Below are positions 53,814 to 64,000 of a stretch of 64,000 bases of DNA, one piece after another. The notes under the pieces are model-generated. The model saw nothing but the letters and a program-made list of their open reading frames with translations, searched no databases and was not told where the DNA came from. Source of the stretch: Avena insularis (taxonomy: Eukaryota > Streptophyta > Magnoliopsida > Poales > Poaceae); assembly GCA_023614405.1 (NCBI GenBank), contig CM042684.1, positions 469,597,650-469,661,649 on the forward strand, in the 5' to 3' direction. Made by a program: the position numbers and the translations under genes. Positions within the stretch are counted from its first letter, which is position 1, and each line of letters opens with the position of its first letter.

Positions 53814-55453
53814 TGAAGGAAATATGCCCTGAGAGGCAATAATAAAGTTGTTATTATGTATTCCTTGTATATGATAGATGTTTATTTTGCATGCTATAAT
53901 TATATTGATAGGAAACATCAATACATGTGTGTTTAATAAACAAAAAGGGTTCCTAGTCATGCCTCTCTTATAGACTAGCTTGTTGATTAACAAGATGATC
54001 AAGGTTTCCTGATCATGGACATTGGATGTTGTTAATAACAAGGTCACACCATTGGTGGAATGATGTGATGAACATTCATTCGAAGTATAGCATTATGATC
54101 AAGTCATTGTGTTTATATTGCTATAACATCATACGAAGTAATCTTTATCCTTAGACCATGAGATCATGTTAATTGCTAACACCAGAAGAGTATCTTGATA
54201 ACATCAAACGTCACACCGTAACAGGGTGACTATAAAGATGGGTTCAGTGCTACGAAGGTGTTATGTTGAGGCTCATGGATCAAGAGTGATAGATATACTC
54301 TGGGCCCTCTCGGTGATATCACATTAGGGATAGCTTGCAAGCAAGTGATGTGATCACTAGAATGTTATATCACGGGAACGAGAAAAGAGTGCATGTCGGT
54401 AACGAGATCAAACTAGGTATGGAGATACTGATGATCGAATCTCGGACATGTAATATATCGAGAGACAAAGGGATTTAGTTACAAGCGTTAAAGGTTCTCA
54501 CGATCACAGGAGTCATCGTTGAATGTGTAGGAGTCAGTACGAATCTCCAGGTCCCGTTGCTGATTATTGATCGGAGAAGGCTCTCGATCATGTCTGCATT
54601 ATTCGTGAACCGTAGGGTGGCACACTTAAGAGTTACCGGACACCATTTTAGAGCACATATGTTTCAGACGAAAGAATTGCAAAGCGCAGGAATTGTTTCA
54701 ATAGAAACCAGAAATTGTTTCGGGTGAAATTGCAGAAGGTGGTTTTGCATGTGATATTGAAATATTGCAAGGGGCTATATGTGAATGTTTGTTAATTAAA
54801 GTAATTAACAAAATTCTGAATAAATTTAATAAAATATTTTTATTAAATGAGAGAGCATTAAATTTGGAGAAACTTAATGCATTTAAAGTGGAGACTTTAA
54901 AAGGGAATGTGAAGAGGCATTTTAATGTGGAGGAGTTACCACCACATGAATGGGGGAGGTGAGGGGTCACCCCCCCACCATGAGCCGGCCATGGAGAGAG
55001 GGGGCACCCCCCCCTCCTCCTATAAAAGGCCACCCATTCCCTCCTTCATCCACACACCTCCTTGTGAAGGATCTCTCTCCCCCTCTAGAATTATTCCCCC
55101 ATGGTCTCGGATTAGCGAGATACATGTTCCCGGTGGCATTTAAATGCTGAAGGAGTTGCTGCTTCCGCTGGATCGCTGGAGCGAGGAGGTGGAGGTTGTC
55201 CGGTGGCTTGAACGTGTGTGCGAGTGCAGATGCGCTGCTGAGTTGCGGCGCTCGGACTTCCTCACGATCTTGAGATCGGCAAGTGTACGACTACATCAAC
55301 CACGAGTTCCTACTCGTTAACAAAGCTTGTTGTCTTCGAGGGTAAGTTCTCCATGGATGTATGTCCACCCGTTGCTCTGTATCTAGTAGATAGATCTTGG
55401 CGTATAGTTCTCATCGTAGGAAATTTTTTGTTTTCTATGCTGCGGACCCAACA
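53814..55453 (+). repeat. RLC-A4 5' LTR
   Basis: TGAAGGAAATATGCCC ... GGACCCAACA, 1640 bp; TATA box TATAAAAG at 55021-55028. Lacks ~22 bp near 54289 that the 3' LTR has (around 60980-61002). Confidence 0.95.
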
Positions 55454-55454
55454 G

Positions 55455-55466
55455 TGGTATCAGAGC
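55455..55466 (+). promoter_or_regulatory. RLC-A4 primer-binding site (initiator tRNA-Met)
   Basis: TGGTATCAGAGC one base after the LTR; the standard Copia primer site complementary to the 3' end of plant initiator tRNA-Met. Confidence 0.95.
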
Positions 55467-56507
55467 CTGATCTATGTGTAGGTGCTTTGCGGGTAGTACA
55501 TATGTTTATATGTGGGCGATGATGATCATGTTATTGCATCTTCTATGTACTTTGGATATTGGTGGCATAGTGGGATGAAGCGGCCCGGACCAACCTTACA
55601 TGTCATCGTACATGAGACCGGTTCCACGACTGACATGCAACTTGTTTTGCATAAGTGGTCATGGTGTCTGTCTCTCCTCCTATAGTCAGTATCTGATTTA
55701 CAACGAGTTGCTAATAACTTGGTTATCCTCGTTGTGGTTCATGTTCGTATGTTAGACAGGTTCTATCTCCGAAAGCCCTAAGCCACGTAAAACTTGCAAT
55801 TGATAAATTAGAGGCGTCTAGTTTAGATCGTTGCTGGGCTAGTGTTTTGATATGGTATTGTTGTAAGTAGATGTATAATAGATACTCTTACAACTCACTT
55901 AACGTGTAAGTTCCATAGACCTTGGCCTTACACACAAAGGAATGATAGAGATCATACCACGATGCAAATGATAGAGATCAAATGCATGGACCATATCACC
56001 TCACTTCACACATTAGATGTTAGCATCTTATATTGCTAGTTTGGCGCGTTTGGTAGCATTATAAGATGATCCCTCATTTAGATATCAAGATAAAATGTGT
56101 TCTTCATTAAGTATGCACCGTTTTGTGGATCGTGTTTTGAGGCATCACGTGATGATCGGGTGTTTTCAACTCTACGCTTTCATACAACGGGTGTAAGACA
56201 GTTTTACACACGCAAATACTAAGGTTCTTACTTGACGAGCCTAGCATGTACAGACATGGCCTCGGAACACGGACTGAAAGGTTAAGCATGAGTCATATAG
56301 TTGATATGATGCCCATATAGATGCTCGCCTTTGAAGCTACATCGACTCACGTGATGATCGGACTTGGTGTAGTGGATTTGGTTCATGTAATCACCAAAAG
56401 GACACGAGGGATGTCGTTTTTGAGTGGGAGTTCATTAGTAATTTGGATTAGTTGAACTCAATCTATCATAAACTTAGTCTAAATATACTTTACAAATTCT
56501 GTTGTAG
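55467..56507. other. RLC-A4 leader
   Basis: ~1 kb of untranslated leader between primer site and gag; no ORF of note. It should hold dimerisation and packaging signals, which I cannot point to. Its first ~220 bp also occur as filler in RLG-3. Confidence 0.7.
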
Positions 56508-57300
56508 ATGGCACCACCTGCTTTTAATTTCAATGTGTTCATGGAGAAAGAGAAACTTGCTGCGAATGGTAGCAACTTCACCAACTAGGCTATGAATTTG
56601 AGGATTCTCCTCACTGCTGCACAAAAGCAATATGTGCTAGATGCGCCGCTAGGCCCCCCACCAGCTCCTGATGCCCCTGACGAGGAAAAGAACATCTATA
56701 TAACTCGTCAGGAGGACCACAACTTAGTTCATTGCGGCATACTGTATGGGCTAGAGCCAGAACTTCGAAAGCGTTTCGAAAATGGCAATGCCTTTGATAC
56801 CATGGGAGAATTGAAATTGATTTTCGATATCCATGCTGCCGTAGAGAGTTATAATGCTACAGAAAAGTTCTTTAGCTGCATGATGGAGGAAAACAGCTCC
56901 ATTAGTGAGCATGTACTCAAAATGTCTGGGTACGCCGATAAGCTTGTGTCCTTGGGAATAACGATTCCCATTGACTTAGGCATACATCGTGTTCTCCAAT
57001 CTCTGCCACCTAGCTACAAGAGCTTCGTGATGAACTATAATATGCAGGCATGAAGAAGTCTCTTCTGAGCTTCACAATGCTTAAGACTGCAGAAGTGGAG
57101 ATTAGGAAAGAACATCAAGTGTTGATGATCAATAGGACCACCGGTTTCAAGAAGGACAAGAAAGGCAAGCACAAGGGAAAGAAGGGTGTTTAGTCTGTTG
57201 CCACACCTAAAAAGAAACCCCGAGCTGGCCCTAAGTCTGACACCGAGTGCTACTATTGCAAGGGGACTGGCCATTGGAAGCGCAACTGCCCCAAGTATTT
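56508..57300 (+). pseudogene. RLC-A4 gag, broken
   Basis: ATG 56508 (MAPPAFNFNVFMEKEKLA). TAG at 56586-56588 in place of Trp before AMNLRILL. The UBN2/retrotran_gag-like body reads HCGILYGLEPELRKRFENG, ELKLIFDIHAAVESYNATEK, LKMSGYADKLVSLGITIP and LQSLPPSYKSFVMNYN. A frameshift near 57050 follows, then a Lys-rich stretch, a TAG near 57191, and the zinc knuckle CYYCKGTGHWKRNC (~57250-57290). Nucleocapsid and capsid functions are lost. Confidence 0.9.
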
Positions 57301-58768
57301 GGCGGACAAGAAGTCTGGCAAGGCAAATAAAGGTATATGTGATATACATGTTATTGATGTGTACTTGACTAGTACTCGCAGTAGCACCTGGGTATTTGAT
57401 ACGGGATCGGTTGCTAATATATGTAACTCGGTTCAGGGGCTGCGGAACAAGCGACAACTAGTAAGGGATGATGTCTCGATGCGGGTCGGCAATGGATCAA
57501 GAGTTGATGTGATCGTCGTCGGAACGCTGCCTCTCCATATGCCATCGGGATTAGTTATAAACCTAAATAATTGTTATTTGGTGCCTGCACTTAGCATGAA
57601 CATTGTATCCGGATCGTGTTTGATGCAAAGTGGTTATTCATTTAAGTCTGAAAACAATGGTTGTTCGATTTATATGAATAATATCTTTTATGGTCATGCA
57701 CCTATGTTGAATGGTTTATTTCTATTGGATCTCGATAGTAGTATTACGCATATTCATAATGTTGATGCTAAAAGGATTAAACTTGATAATGATATATCTA
57801 CATATATGTGGCACTGCCGTCTAGGTCATATTGGCGTTAAACGCATGAAGAAACTCCATTCTGATGGACTTTTGGAATCACTTGATTTTGAATCATTTGA
57901 TACATGTGAGCCATGCCTTATGGGCAAGATGACTAGAACGCCGTTTTCCGGTTCAATGGAACAGGCGACAGATCTATTGGAAATCATACATACTGATGTG
58001 TGTGGACCAATGAGTGTGTCGGCGCAAGGTGGATATCGTTATTTTGTTACTTTCACGGATGATTTGAGTAGATATGGGTATATCTATTTGATGAAACACA
58101 AGTCTGAAACTTTTGAAAAGTTCAAAGAATTTCAGAATGAAGTGGAAAATCATCGTAACAGAAAGATCAAATTTCTGCGGTCCGACCATGGAGGAGAGTA
58201 TCTTAGTTACGAGTTTAGCACACATATGAAAGACTGTGGAATAGTTTCACAACTCACGCCTGCCGGAACACCACAACGTAATGGTGTGTCAGAACGTCAT
58301 AATCGTACTTTATTGGATATGGTTCGATCTATGATGTCTCTTACTGACTTGCCACTGTCATTTTGGGGTTATGCACTGGAAACCGCTACATTCACTTTAA
58401 ATAGGGCGCCATCTAAATCCGTTGAAAAGACACCGTATGAATTATGGTTTGGAAACAAACCTAAGCTGTCATTTCTTAAAGTTTGGGGATGCGATGTTTA
58501 TGTGAAGAAACTTCAACCGGATAAACTCGAACCCAAAGCGGAAAAATGCGTCTTCATAGGATACCCTAAGGAAACGATTGGGTATACCTTCTATCATAGA
58601 TCCGAGTGCAAGGTCTTTGTTGCCAAGAATGGATCCTTTCTTGAGAAGGAGTTTCTCGCGAAAGGTGTGAGTAGTCGGAAGGTAGAACTCGAAGAGGTTA
58701 TTGAACCTTCTCTTCATGGAATGGCGAGTGGCGCAGCACCGAAGTTGTTTGAGTTGACTTCACGATGA
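57299..58768 (+). pseudogene. RLC-A4 protease and integrase (489-codon open frame)
   Basis: Protease active site WVFDTGSVANIC (~57388-57424; DTGS intact). GAG-pre-integrase and zinc-binding part: MWHCRLGHIGVKRMKKLHSDG and CEPCLMGKM (~57808-57930). Integrase core: HTDVCGPM (D), FTDDLSRYGYIY, LRSDHGGEYLS (D) and PQRNGVSERHNRT (E), then WGYALETATFTLNR and the C-terminal KVWGCDVYVK / CVFIGYP segment. The frame is open through both enzymes and ends at 58768 by a frameshift before the RT, so it is the best preserved Copia part. Confidence 0.93.
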
Positions 58769-59650
58769 AGAGAGAGCTAATGATATTGATCATGAAACTC
58801 GAAAGAGGACACTCTACCGAACCTCGCAGTCAAGGTGACACGTGCATCTCTGAATCTGCGGCAATCCTGTTATGAATTTCATGATTGATGAAATGGATGA
58901 CCTCGCACATATGAAGAAGCGATGATGAGCCCGGATTCCAACAAATGGCTAGAAGCCATGAAATCCGAGATGGAATCCATGTACGAGAACCAAGTTTGGA
59001 ACTTGGTGGACTTACCTCACAACCGAAAGGCCGTTGAGAATAAATGGATTTTCAAAAGAAAAACTGATGCTGATGGTAATGTGACCATCCATAAGGCTCG
59101 ACTTGTCACAAAGGGGTTTTGACAAATTCAAGGAGTTGACTACGATGAGACATTCTCTCCCGTAGCGATGCTTAAGTTGGTTAGGATTATGTTAGCAATT
59201 GCTGCATATTTCGATTATGAAATATGGCAGATGGATGTCAAAACTGCGTTCCTCAATGGTAAGATTGAAGAAGAGTTGTATATGATACAACCTAAGGGTT
59301 TTGTCGATCCTAAGGATGCTAATAAGGTGTGCAAACTTCAGCGATCCATCTATGGACTGAAGCAAGCATCACGGAGTTGGAATCTCCGCTTTGATGAGGT
59401 GATCAAAGAGTTTGGATTTGTCCAAACTTATGGAGAGGCTTGTATTTACAAGAAAGTGAGTGGGAGCAATGTGGCATTTCTGATATTATATGTGGATGAC
59501 ATATTATTGATTGGAAATGATTTAGATCTTTTAAACAGTGTTAAAAGTTATCTAAACAAAGAAATTTTCGATGAAGGACCTTGGTGAAGCTTCATATATA
59601 TTAGGCATTAAAATCTATAGAGATAGATCAAGACGCCTAATTGGGCTATC
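58769..59650 (+). pseudogene. RLC-A4 reverse transcriptase, broken
   Basis: NKWLEAMKSEMESMYENQVW and NKWIFKRKTDADGNV begin the Copia RT. A TGA at 59120-59122 interrupts after LVTKGF. FDYEIWQMDVKTAFLNG (first catalytic D, ~59215-59255), CKLQRSIYGLKQASRSW and FLILYVDDILLIG (YVDD, ~59488-59500) follow. A frameshift near 59570 precedes a further reading frame with LGIKIYRDRSRR. Two or more lesions; dead. Confidence 0.93.
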
Positions 59651-60472
59651 GTAGAGTACATACCTTGATAAGATATTAAAGAAGTTTAATATGGACGAAA
59701 GTAAGAAGGGTTTCTTACCTATGTTGCAAGGCAAGACATTGAGTAAGACTCAAAGTCCGGCTACGGCGGAAGAAAGAGAGATAATGGATAAGATCCCCTA
59801 TGCCTCAGCCATAGGCTCTATAATGTATGCCATGCTATGTACAAGACCGGATGTGGCACATGCTATTTAGTTTGACTAGTAGGTACCAATCTGATCCAGG
59901 TTCGGAACACTGGATAGCGGTCAAGAATATCCTTAAGTACTTGAGAAGAACTAAGGATATGTTTCTTGTATACGGAGGTGAAGAAGAGCTAGTCGCTAAG
60001 TGTTATGTCGATGCTAGCTTTGACACTGATCCGGATGACTCTAAGTCTCAATCCGGATACGTATTTCTCTTGAACGGAGCAGCAGTTAGTTGGAGGAGCT
60101 CCAAACAACCTGTGGTGGCTGGATCAACAACGGAGGCGGAATATGTTGCTGCTTCAGAAGTGGCACAGGAAGCAGTTTGGATGAAAGAGTTCATTACGGG
60201 CGGATGTGGTTCCCAGTGCGTTGGACCCGATGGTGATCTATTGTGACAACAATGGAGCCATAGCCAACGCCAAGGAACCAAGGTCTCACAAGAATTCCAA
60301 GCATATTAAGCGCCGGTTTCACTCCATCCGCGAACATGTCAAGGATGGAGATATAAAGATTTGTAAAGTGCACACGGACCTGAATGTAGCAGATCCGTTG
60401 ACTAAAGTACTCCCTAGGAAAAAACATGATCAACACCAGAACTCCATGGGTGTTAGATTTATCACTATGTGA
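59651..60472 (+). pseudogene. RLC-A4 RNase H, broken
   Basis: PYASAIGSIMYAMLCTRPDVAHA (in a shifted frame, ending in a stop at ~59868), then YLRRTKDMFLVYGG, AKCYVDASFDTDPDDSKSQS (D), SWRSSKQPVVAGSTTEAEYVA (E) and, after a frameshift near 60225, IYCDNNGAIANAKEP (D) and HIKRRFHSIREHV. Ends with VADPLTKVLPRKKH and the natural TGA near 60470. Confidence 0.9.
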
Positions 60473-60505
60473 ACTAGATTATTGTCTCTAGTGCAAGTGG
60501 GAGAC

Positions 60506-62160
60506 TGAAGGAAATATGCCCTGAGAGGCAATAATAAAGTTGTTATTATGTATTCCTTGTATATGATAGATGTTTATTTTGCATGCTATAATTGTATTGA
60601 TAGGAAACATAAATACATGTGTGTTTCATAAACAAAAAGGGTTCCTATTCATGCCTCTCTTATAGACTAGCTTGTTGATTAACAAGATGATCAAGGTTTC
60701 CTGATCATGGACATTGGATGTTGTTAATAACAAGGTCACACCATTGGTGGAATGATGTGATGAACATTCATCCGAAGTATAGCATTATGATAAAGTCATT
60801 GTGTTTATATTGCTATAAAATCATACGAAGTAATCTTTATCCTTAGACCATGAGATCATGTTAATTGCTAACACCGGAAGTGTATCTTGATAACATCAAA
60901 CGTCACACCGTAACAGGGTGACTATAAAGATGGGTTCAGTACTACGAAGGTGTTATGTTGAGGCTCATGGATCAAGAGTGGAATTTGTCAATCCAGATGA
61001 CGGATAGATATACTCTGGGCCCTCTCGGTGATATCACATTAGGATAGCTTGCAAGCAAGTGATGTGATCACTAGAATGTTATATCACGGGAACGAGAAAA
61101 GAGTGCATGTCGGTAACGAGATCAAACTAGGTATGGAGATACTAATGATCGAATCTCGGACATGTAATATATCGAGAGACAAAGGGATTTAGTTACAAGC
61201 GTTAAAGGTTCTCACGATCACAGGAGTCATCGTTGAATGTGTAGGAGTCAGTACGGATCTCCAGGTCCCGCTGCTGATTATTGATCAGAGAAGGGTCTCG
61301 ATCATGTCTGCATTATTCGTGAACCGTAGGGTGGCACACTTAAGAGTTACCGGACACCATTTTGGAGCACATATGTTTCAAACGAAAGAATTGCAAAGCG
61401 CAGGAATTGTTTCAATAGAAACCGAAAATTGTTTCGGGTGAAATTGCAGAAGGTGGTTCTGCATGTGATATTGAAATATTGCAAGGGGCTATATGTGAAT
61501 GTTTGTTAATTAAAGTAATTAACAAAATTCTGAATAAATTTAATAAAAGAGTTTTATTAAATGAGAGAGCATTAAATTTGGAGAAACTTAATGCATTTAA
61601 AGTGGAGACTTTAAAAGGGAATGTGAAGAGGCATTTTAATGTGGAGGAGTTACCACCACATGAATGGGGGAGGTGAGGGGTCACCCCCCCATGCGCCGGC
61701 CATGGAGAGAGGGGGCACCCCCCTCCTCCTATAAAAGGCCACCCATTCCCTCCTTCATCCACACACCTCCTTGTGAAGGATCTCTCTCCCCCTCTAGAAT
61801 TATTCCCCCATGGTCTCGGATTAGCGAGATACATGTTCCGGTGGCATTTCGTCTGGAAGGAGTTGCTGCTTCCGCTGGATCGCTGGAGCGAGGAGGTGGA
61901 GGTTGTCCGGTGGCTTGAACGTGTGTGCGAGTGCGGATGCGCTGCTGAGTTGCAGCGCTCGTACTTCCTCACGATCTTGAGATCGGCAAGTGTACGACTA
62001 CATCAACCACGAGTTCCTACTCGTTAACAAAGCTCGTTGTCTTCGAGGGTAAGTTCTCCATGGATGTATGTCCACCCGTTGCTCTGTATCTAGTAGATAG
62101 ATCTTGGCGTATAGTTCTCATCGTAGGAATTTTTTTGTTTTCTATGCTACGGACCCAACA
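60506..62160 (+). repeat. RLC-A4 3' LTR
   Basis: TGAAGGAAATATGCCC ... GGACCCAACA, 1655 bp, preceded by the purine-rich GTGGGAGAC. TATA box TATAAAAG at 61730-61737. ORFs of ~65-190 codons on both strands here match those in the 5' LTR and are not genes. Confidence 0.95.
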
Positions 62161-62165
62161 GTTTC

Positions 62166-63089
62166 AGCAAAAGACTTAATGCAATTATACTCATAGTTTA
62201 TACCTGGTTCTTTACCTTTGTTGTTATACCAATCTTCAGTATTGCTTTGAATTGTTTCAAGAAGATCCCACTTAGCTTTGACCTCCTTACTCGTGAAGGA
62301 TCCCTCTAAACAAGTATCTAGATAGTCCTTGTAATGTCCTGAAAGCCTTGCATAGAAATTATTAATGACAATATTACCGGGGAGCTCATGAATGTGACAT
62401 TTGAGCATTAGTGACTTCAATCTCCCCATGCTTGGGCAATACTTTATCCATCACGTGGATGAAAATTATAAGTGTAATTCCTATCTTTATGAATTTCATG
62501 AGGAGGATAAAATTTAGAGTAAAGGAGAGATTCAAGTTCCTTCCACTCCAAATGATGAGGATCATCTAGTAGCTCATACCACTCCCTTGCTTTTGCCCTT
62601 AAGTGAAAAAGGGAGTAGCTTCCTCTTAACTTGGTTCATTGAAATACCTGCACACTTGAACAACTCGCATAATTCGTGTATAAAGAGTAAATGATCACCA
62701 GGATGGAAAATTCCATCTCCCAAATAATAGTTGTTCATAACACGTTCAACAATTTTTATAGGTATTTTAAAAGAGATGCTTTCAGTATGTGGATTTAAAA
62801 TATCACAAGTATCATTAGAATTACCAAATATGGGAGATAAAGTATCATCAGAGCAAATTTTCTTCTTTAAAGCTGGGGAATTAAAAAGATCATTTTCATA
62901 AAAACTAACTTCCCCAAGCTTAGAAGTTTCCATAGCATTAGTAACAAAGGTGTTCAAAAGATTCGTACTAATAACATTGCTATTAGCATGCAAAGAAAGT
63001 TCCATGGTTTTTTTAATTTTGTTTTCAGACAATTCATGTTCTAACTTAGGAAAAATACTAAAAAGCTCTCTATTTTTTTTGTTTTCCAT
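62166..63089 (-). pseudogene. RLG-4 Gag N-terminal half (upstream of the RLC-A4 insertion)
   Basis: ATG at 63089 (MENKKNRELFSIFPKLEHEL). About 110 residues of low-complexity N-terminus, absent from RLG-3, precede IKIVERVMNNYYLGDGIFHPG and HELCELFKCAGISMNQVKRK. A frameshift near 62590 gives a stop at 62574. The gag domain continues in other frames (FYPPHEIHKDRN ~62500, LKSLMLKCHIHELPGNIVIN, KAKWDLLETIQSN) up to the insertion point at 62165. Homologous to RLG-3 Gag residues ~20-230. Confidence 0.85.
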
Positions 63090-63196
63090 TAAGCCTAACT
63101 AGTGAAAACAAGAAACAAAAGGACAAAATTGCAGAATCTAAAGGAAATAACTTCGAGAACTCACACCGGAGGATGTGAGTACCTTTTACCTTACCT

Positions 63197-63213
63197 CCCC
63201 GGCAACGGCGCCA
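63197..63213 (-). promoter_or_regulatory. RLG-4 primer-binding site (tRNA-Asp)
   Basis: On the minus strand TGGCGCCGTTGCCGGGG, complementary to the 3' end of plant tRNA-Asp(GUC), ten bases from the LTR end (with AGCTATTTTC between). Intact, in contrast to RLG-3. Confidence 0.88.
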
Positions 63214-63223
63214 GAAAATAGCT

Positions 63224-64000
63224 TGATGTCTACGCACTTCTATTCTTGTAGACAGTTGTTGGGCCTCCAAGTGCAGAGGTTTGTAGAACAGCAATAAGTT
63301 TTCCCTTAAGTGGATCACCCAAGGTTTATCGAACTTAGGGAGGAAGTGGTCAAAGGTATCCCCTCTCAAGCAACCCTGCAATCAAGATACAAGAAGTCCC
63401 TTGTGTCCCCAACACACCCAATACACTTGTCAGGTGTATAGGTGCACTAGTTCGGCGAAGAGATAGTGAAATACAAGTGGTATGGATAATTATAAGTGGT
63501 AACGGTGATAGAAAATAGCTTGATGGCGTGGAAAAGACTAAAGGCAAACTGAAATAAAGATGGAAGCAAGCAAACATGTAACAGAGCAAGGTTGATCTAT
63601 AGATTACAAGCTCATGATCTCAATAAGATCATGCATAGAGAGAGAGATGAACACATAGCTACCGGTAGAACCCTTAGCCTCGAGAGAGAACTACTCCCTC
63701 CTCATCATGGGAATGAGCAATGACGATGGAGATGGTGGTGGAGATTGATGGAGATGGCTCAGAACACTTCCTCGTCTGGCAGGTGCCTAACAGACTTTCT
63801 GTCCCCCAAATCTCCCCTTTCGTGGCGGCGGCGCTGTGGAACTTTTCGTGGCTGGAGGCTTGATGATTTAGGGTTTTTGCATCGGGAGGCATCTTATAGG
63901 CGAAGAGGCAAGGTCGGTGGGTGGCCAGGGGGCCCACACCACCTAGTGGAACGACCAGGGTGGACCCGCGCCACCACATGGTGTGGTCGCCCTATGGCCC
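63224..64000 (-). repeat. RLG-4 5' LTR, partial (continues beyond the window)
   Basis: Matches the left LTR from its end (GTCTACAAGAATAG) inward, but ~365 bp present in the left LTR (about 49837-50200) are missing at ~63585 (ACAGA|GCAAGG). The window ends within the U3/R promoter-proximal part. Confidence 0.88.

Larger units (their letters stand above)
53814..62160 (+). mobile_element. RLC-A4: nearly complete Copia element inserted in RLG-4 gag
   Basis: LTRs 53814-55453 and 60506-62160, primer site, gag, PR, INT, RT, RNase H in Copia order (integrase before RT). Flanks GTTTT (53809-53813) and GTTTC (62161-62165) are a target duplication with one change. Removing the element and one flank makes the RLG-4 Gag frame continuous. 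Ten mismatches in the first ~490 aligned LTR bases (about 2%, hand count), plus a ~22-bp deletion in the 5' LTR. BARE-1/Angela-like by LTR and primer site. Coding region has several stops and frameshifts. Confidence 0.96.
49472..64000 (-). mobile_element. RLG-4: non-autonomous Gypsy element, minus strand, split by RLC-A4 (5' LTR cut by window end)
   Basis: Read on the minus strand: 5' LTR (64000+ to 63224), tRNA-Asp primer site, Gag and fused acidic ORF, 3' non-coding region, polypurine tract GCTTGGGGA, 3' LTR (50879-49472). Its own internal sequence totals only ~4 kb and has no RT or integrase, so it is non-autonomous. Gag and 3' region are homologous to RLG-3. The left flank of the LTR is AGCCA (49467-49471); its partner duplication would be beyond the window. 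Confidence 0.92.

Noticed and set aside
52161..54047. 628-residue open frame as a single gene
   Set aside because: Its first ~78 codons are antisense Copia LTR and the rest is RLG-4 Gag; the join is an insertion boundary, not a gene start.
54765..54962. 65-residue protein MQGAICECLL... repeated in several places
   Set aside because: Found in every RLC-A LTR copy (for example 61479-61676) and disrupted in others; LTR sequence, not a gene.
49472..64000. A previously undescribed defence or other multi-gene system
   Set aside because: All coding regions in the window fit transposable-element proteins; I find no operon-like or immune gene cluster. The unusual parts are the spliced antisense genes and the accessory ORFs of the non-autonomous elements.

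Overview
The window is intergenic DNA from a large grass genome, most likely Triticeae (wheat, Aegilops, rye or barley). Evidence: almost every base belongs to a nested transposable element. The Copia LTRs beginning TGAAGGAAATATGCCC closely resemble the BARE-1/Angela group. Two Gypsy groups are present: one with short LTRs and an antisense gene, and one with a tRNA-Asp primer site and no pol. I recognise no intact host gene. All family statements come from reading the sequence; no database search was run.

Layout. (1) 1-7725: 3' half of Gypsy element RLG-1 (RNase H tail, broken integrase, a spliced antisense gene, tandem repeats, 3' LTR). (2) 7726-9637: 3' end of a Copia element (RLC-A1) fused to a second partial RLG-1 LTR. 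(3) 9638-16941: low-copy island with a degenerate PIF/Harbinger transposase between two copies of a ~0.9 kb direct duplication, two hAT-type MITEs with 8-bp target duplications, two tiny poly(T) insertions, a promoter-like stretch and a degenerate tandem repeat. (4) 16942-32030: complete Gypsy element RLG-2 (15.1 kb, TSD ATATA) carrying gag-PR-RT-RNaseH-INT relics, a hAT MITE inside pol, an antisense spliced gene, a 58-bp tandem array and an inserted antisense LTR. (5) 32321-47955: a LINE split by a Copia solo LTR (RLC-B). That LTR is itself split by the non-autonomous Gypsy element RLG-3 (33314-44412, TSD GGGAT) and by an antisense Copia solo LTR (44917-46612). RLG-3 contains an internal tandem duplication with a Copia filler, and the filler holds a solo LTR (TSD GTGGC). 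(6) 47956-49471: unclassified repeat rich in CCGGATTATCCGG. (7) 49472-64000+: minus-strand non-autonomous Gypsy element RLG-4, split inside gag by an almost complete Copia element RLC-A4 (53814-62160).

How the parts relate. RLG-1 and RLG-2 are autonomous-type elements whose pol is dead, with a gene on the opposite strand between pol and the 3' LTR; both antisense genes have good GT-AG introns and share one intron position. RLG-3 and RLG-4 encode Gag but no enzymes, so they must have relied on another element's reverse transcriptase and integrase. The nesting gives an order of insertion: LINE, then RLC-B, then RLG-3, then the RLG-3 rearrangement, then the solo-LTR insertion; separately RLG-4, then RLC-A4. 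Hand-counted LTR divergence is ~7% for RLG-2 and ~2% for part of RLC-A4, so RLC-A4 is one of the younger insertions.
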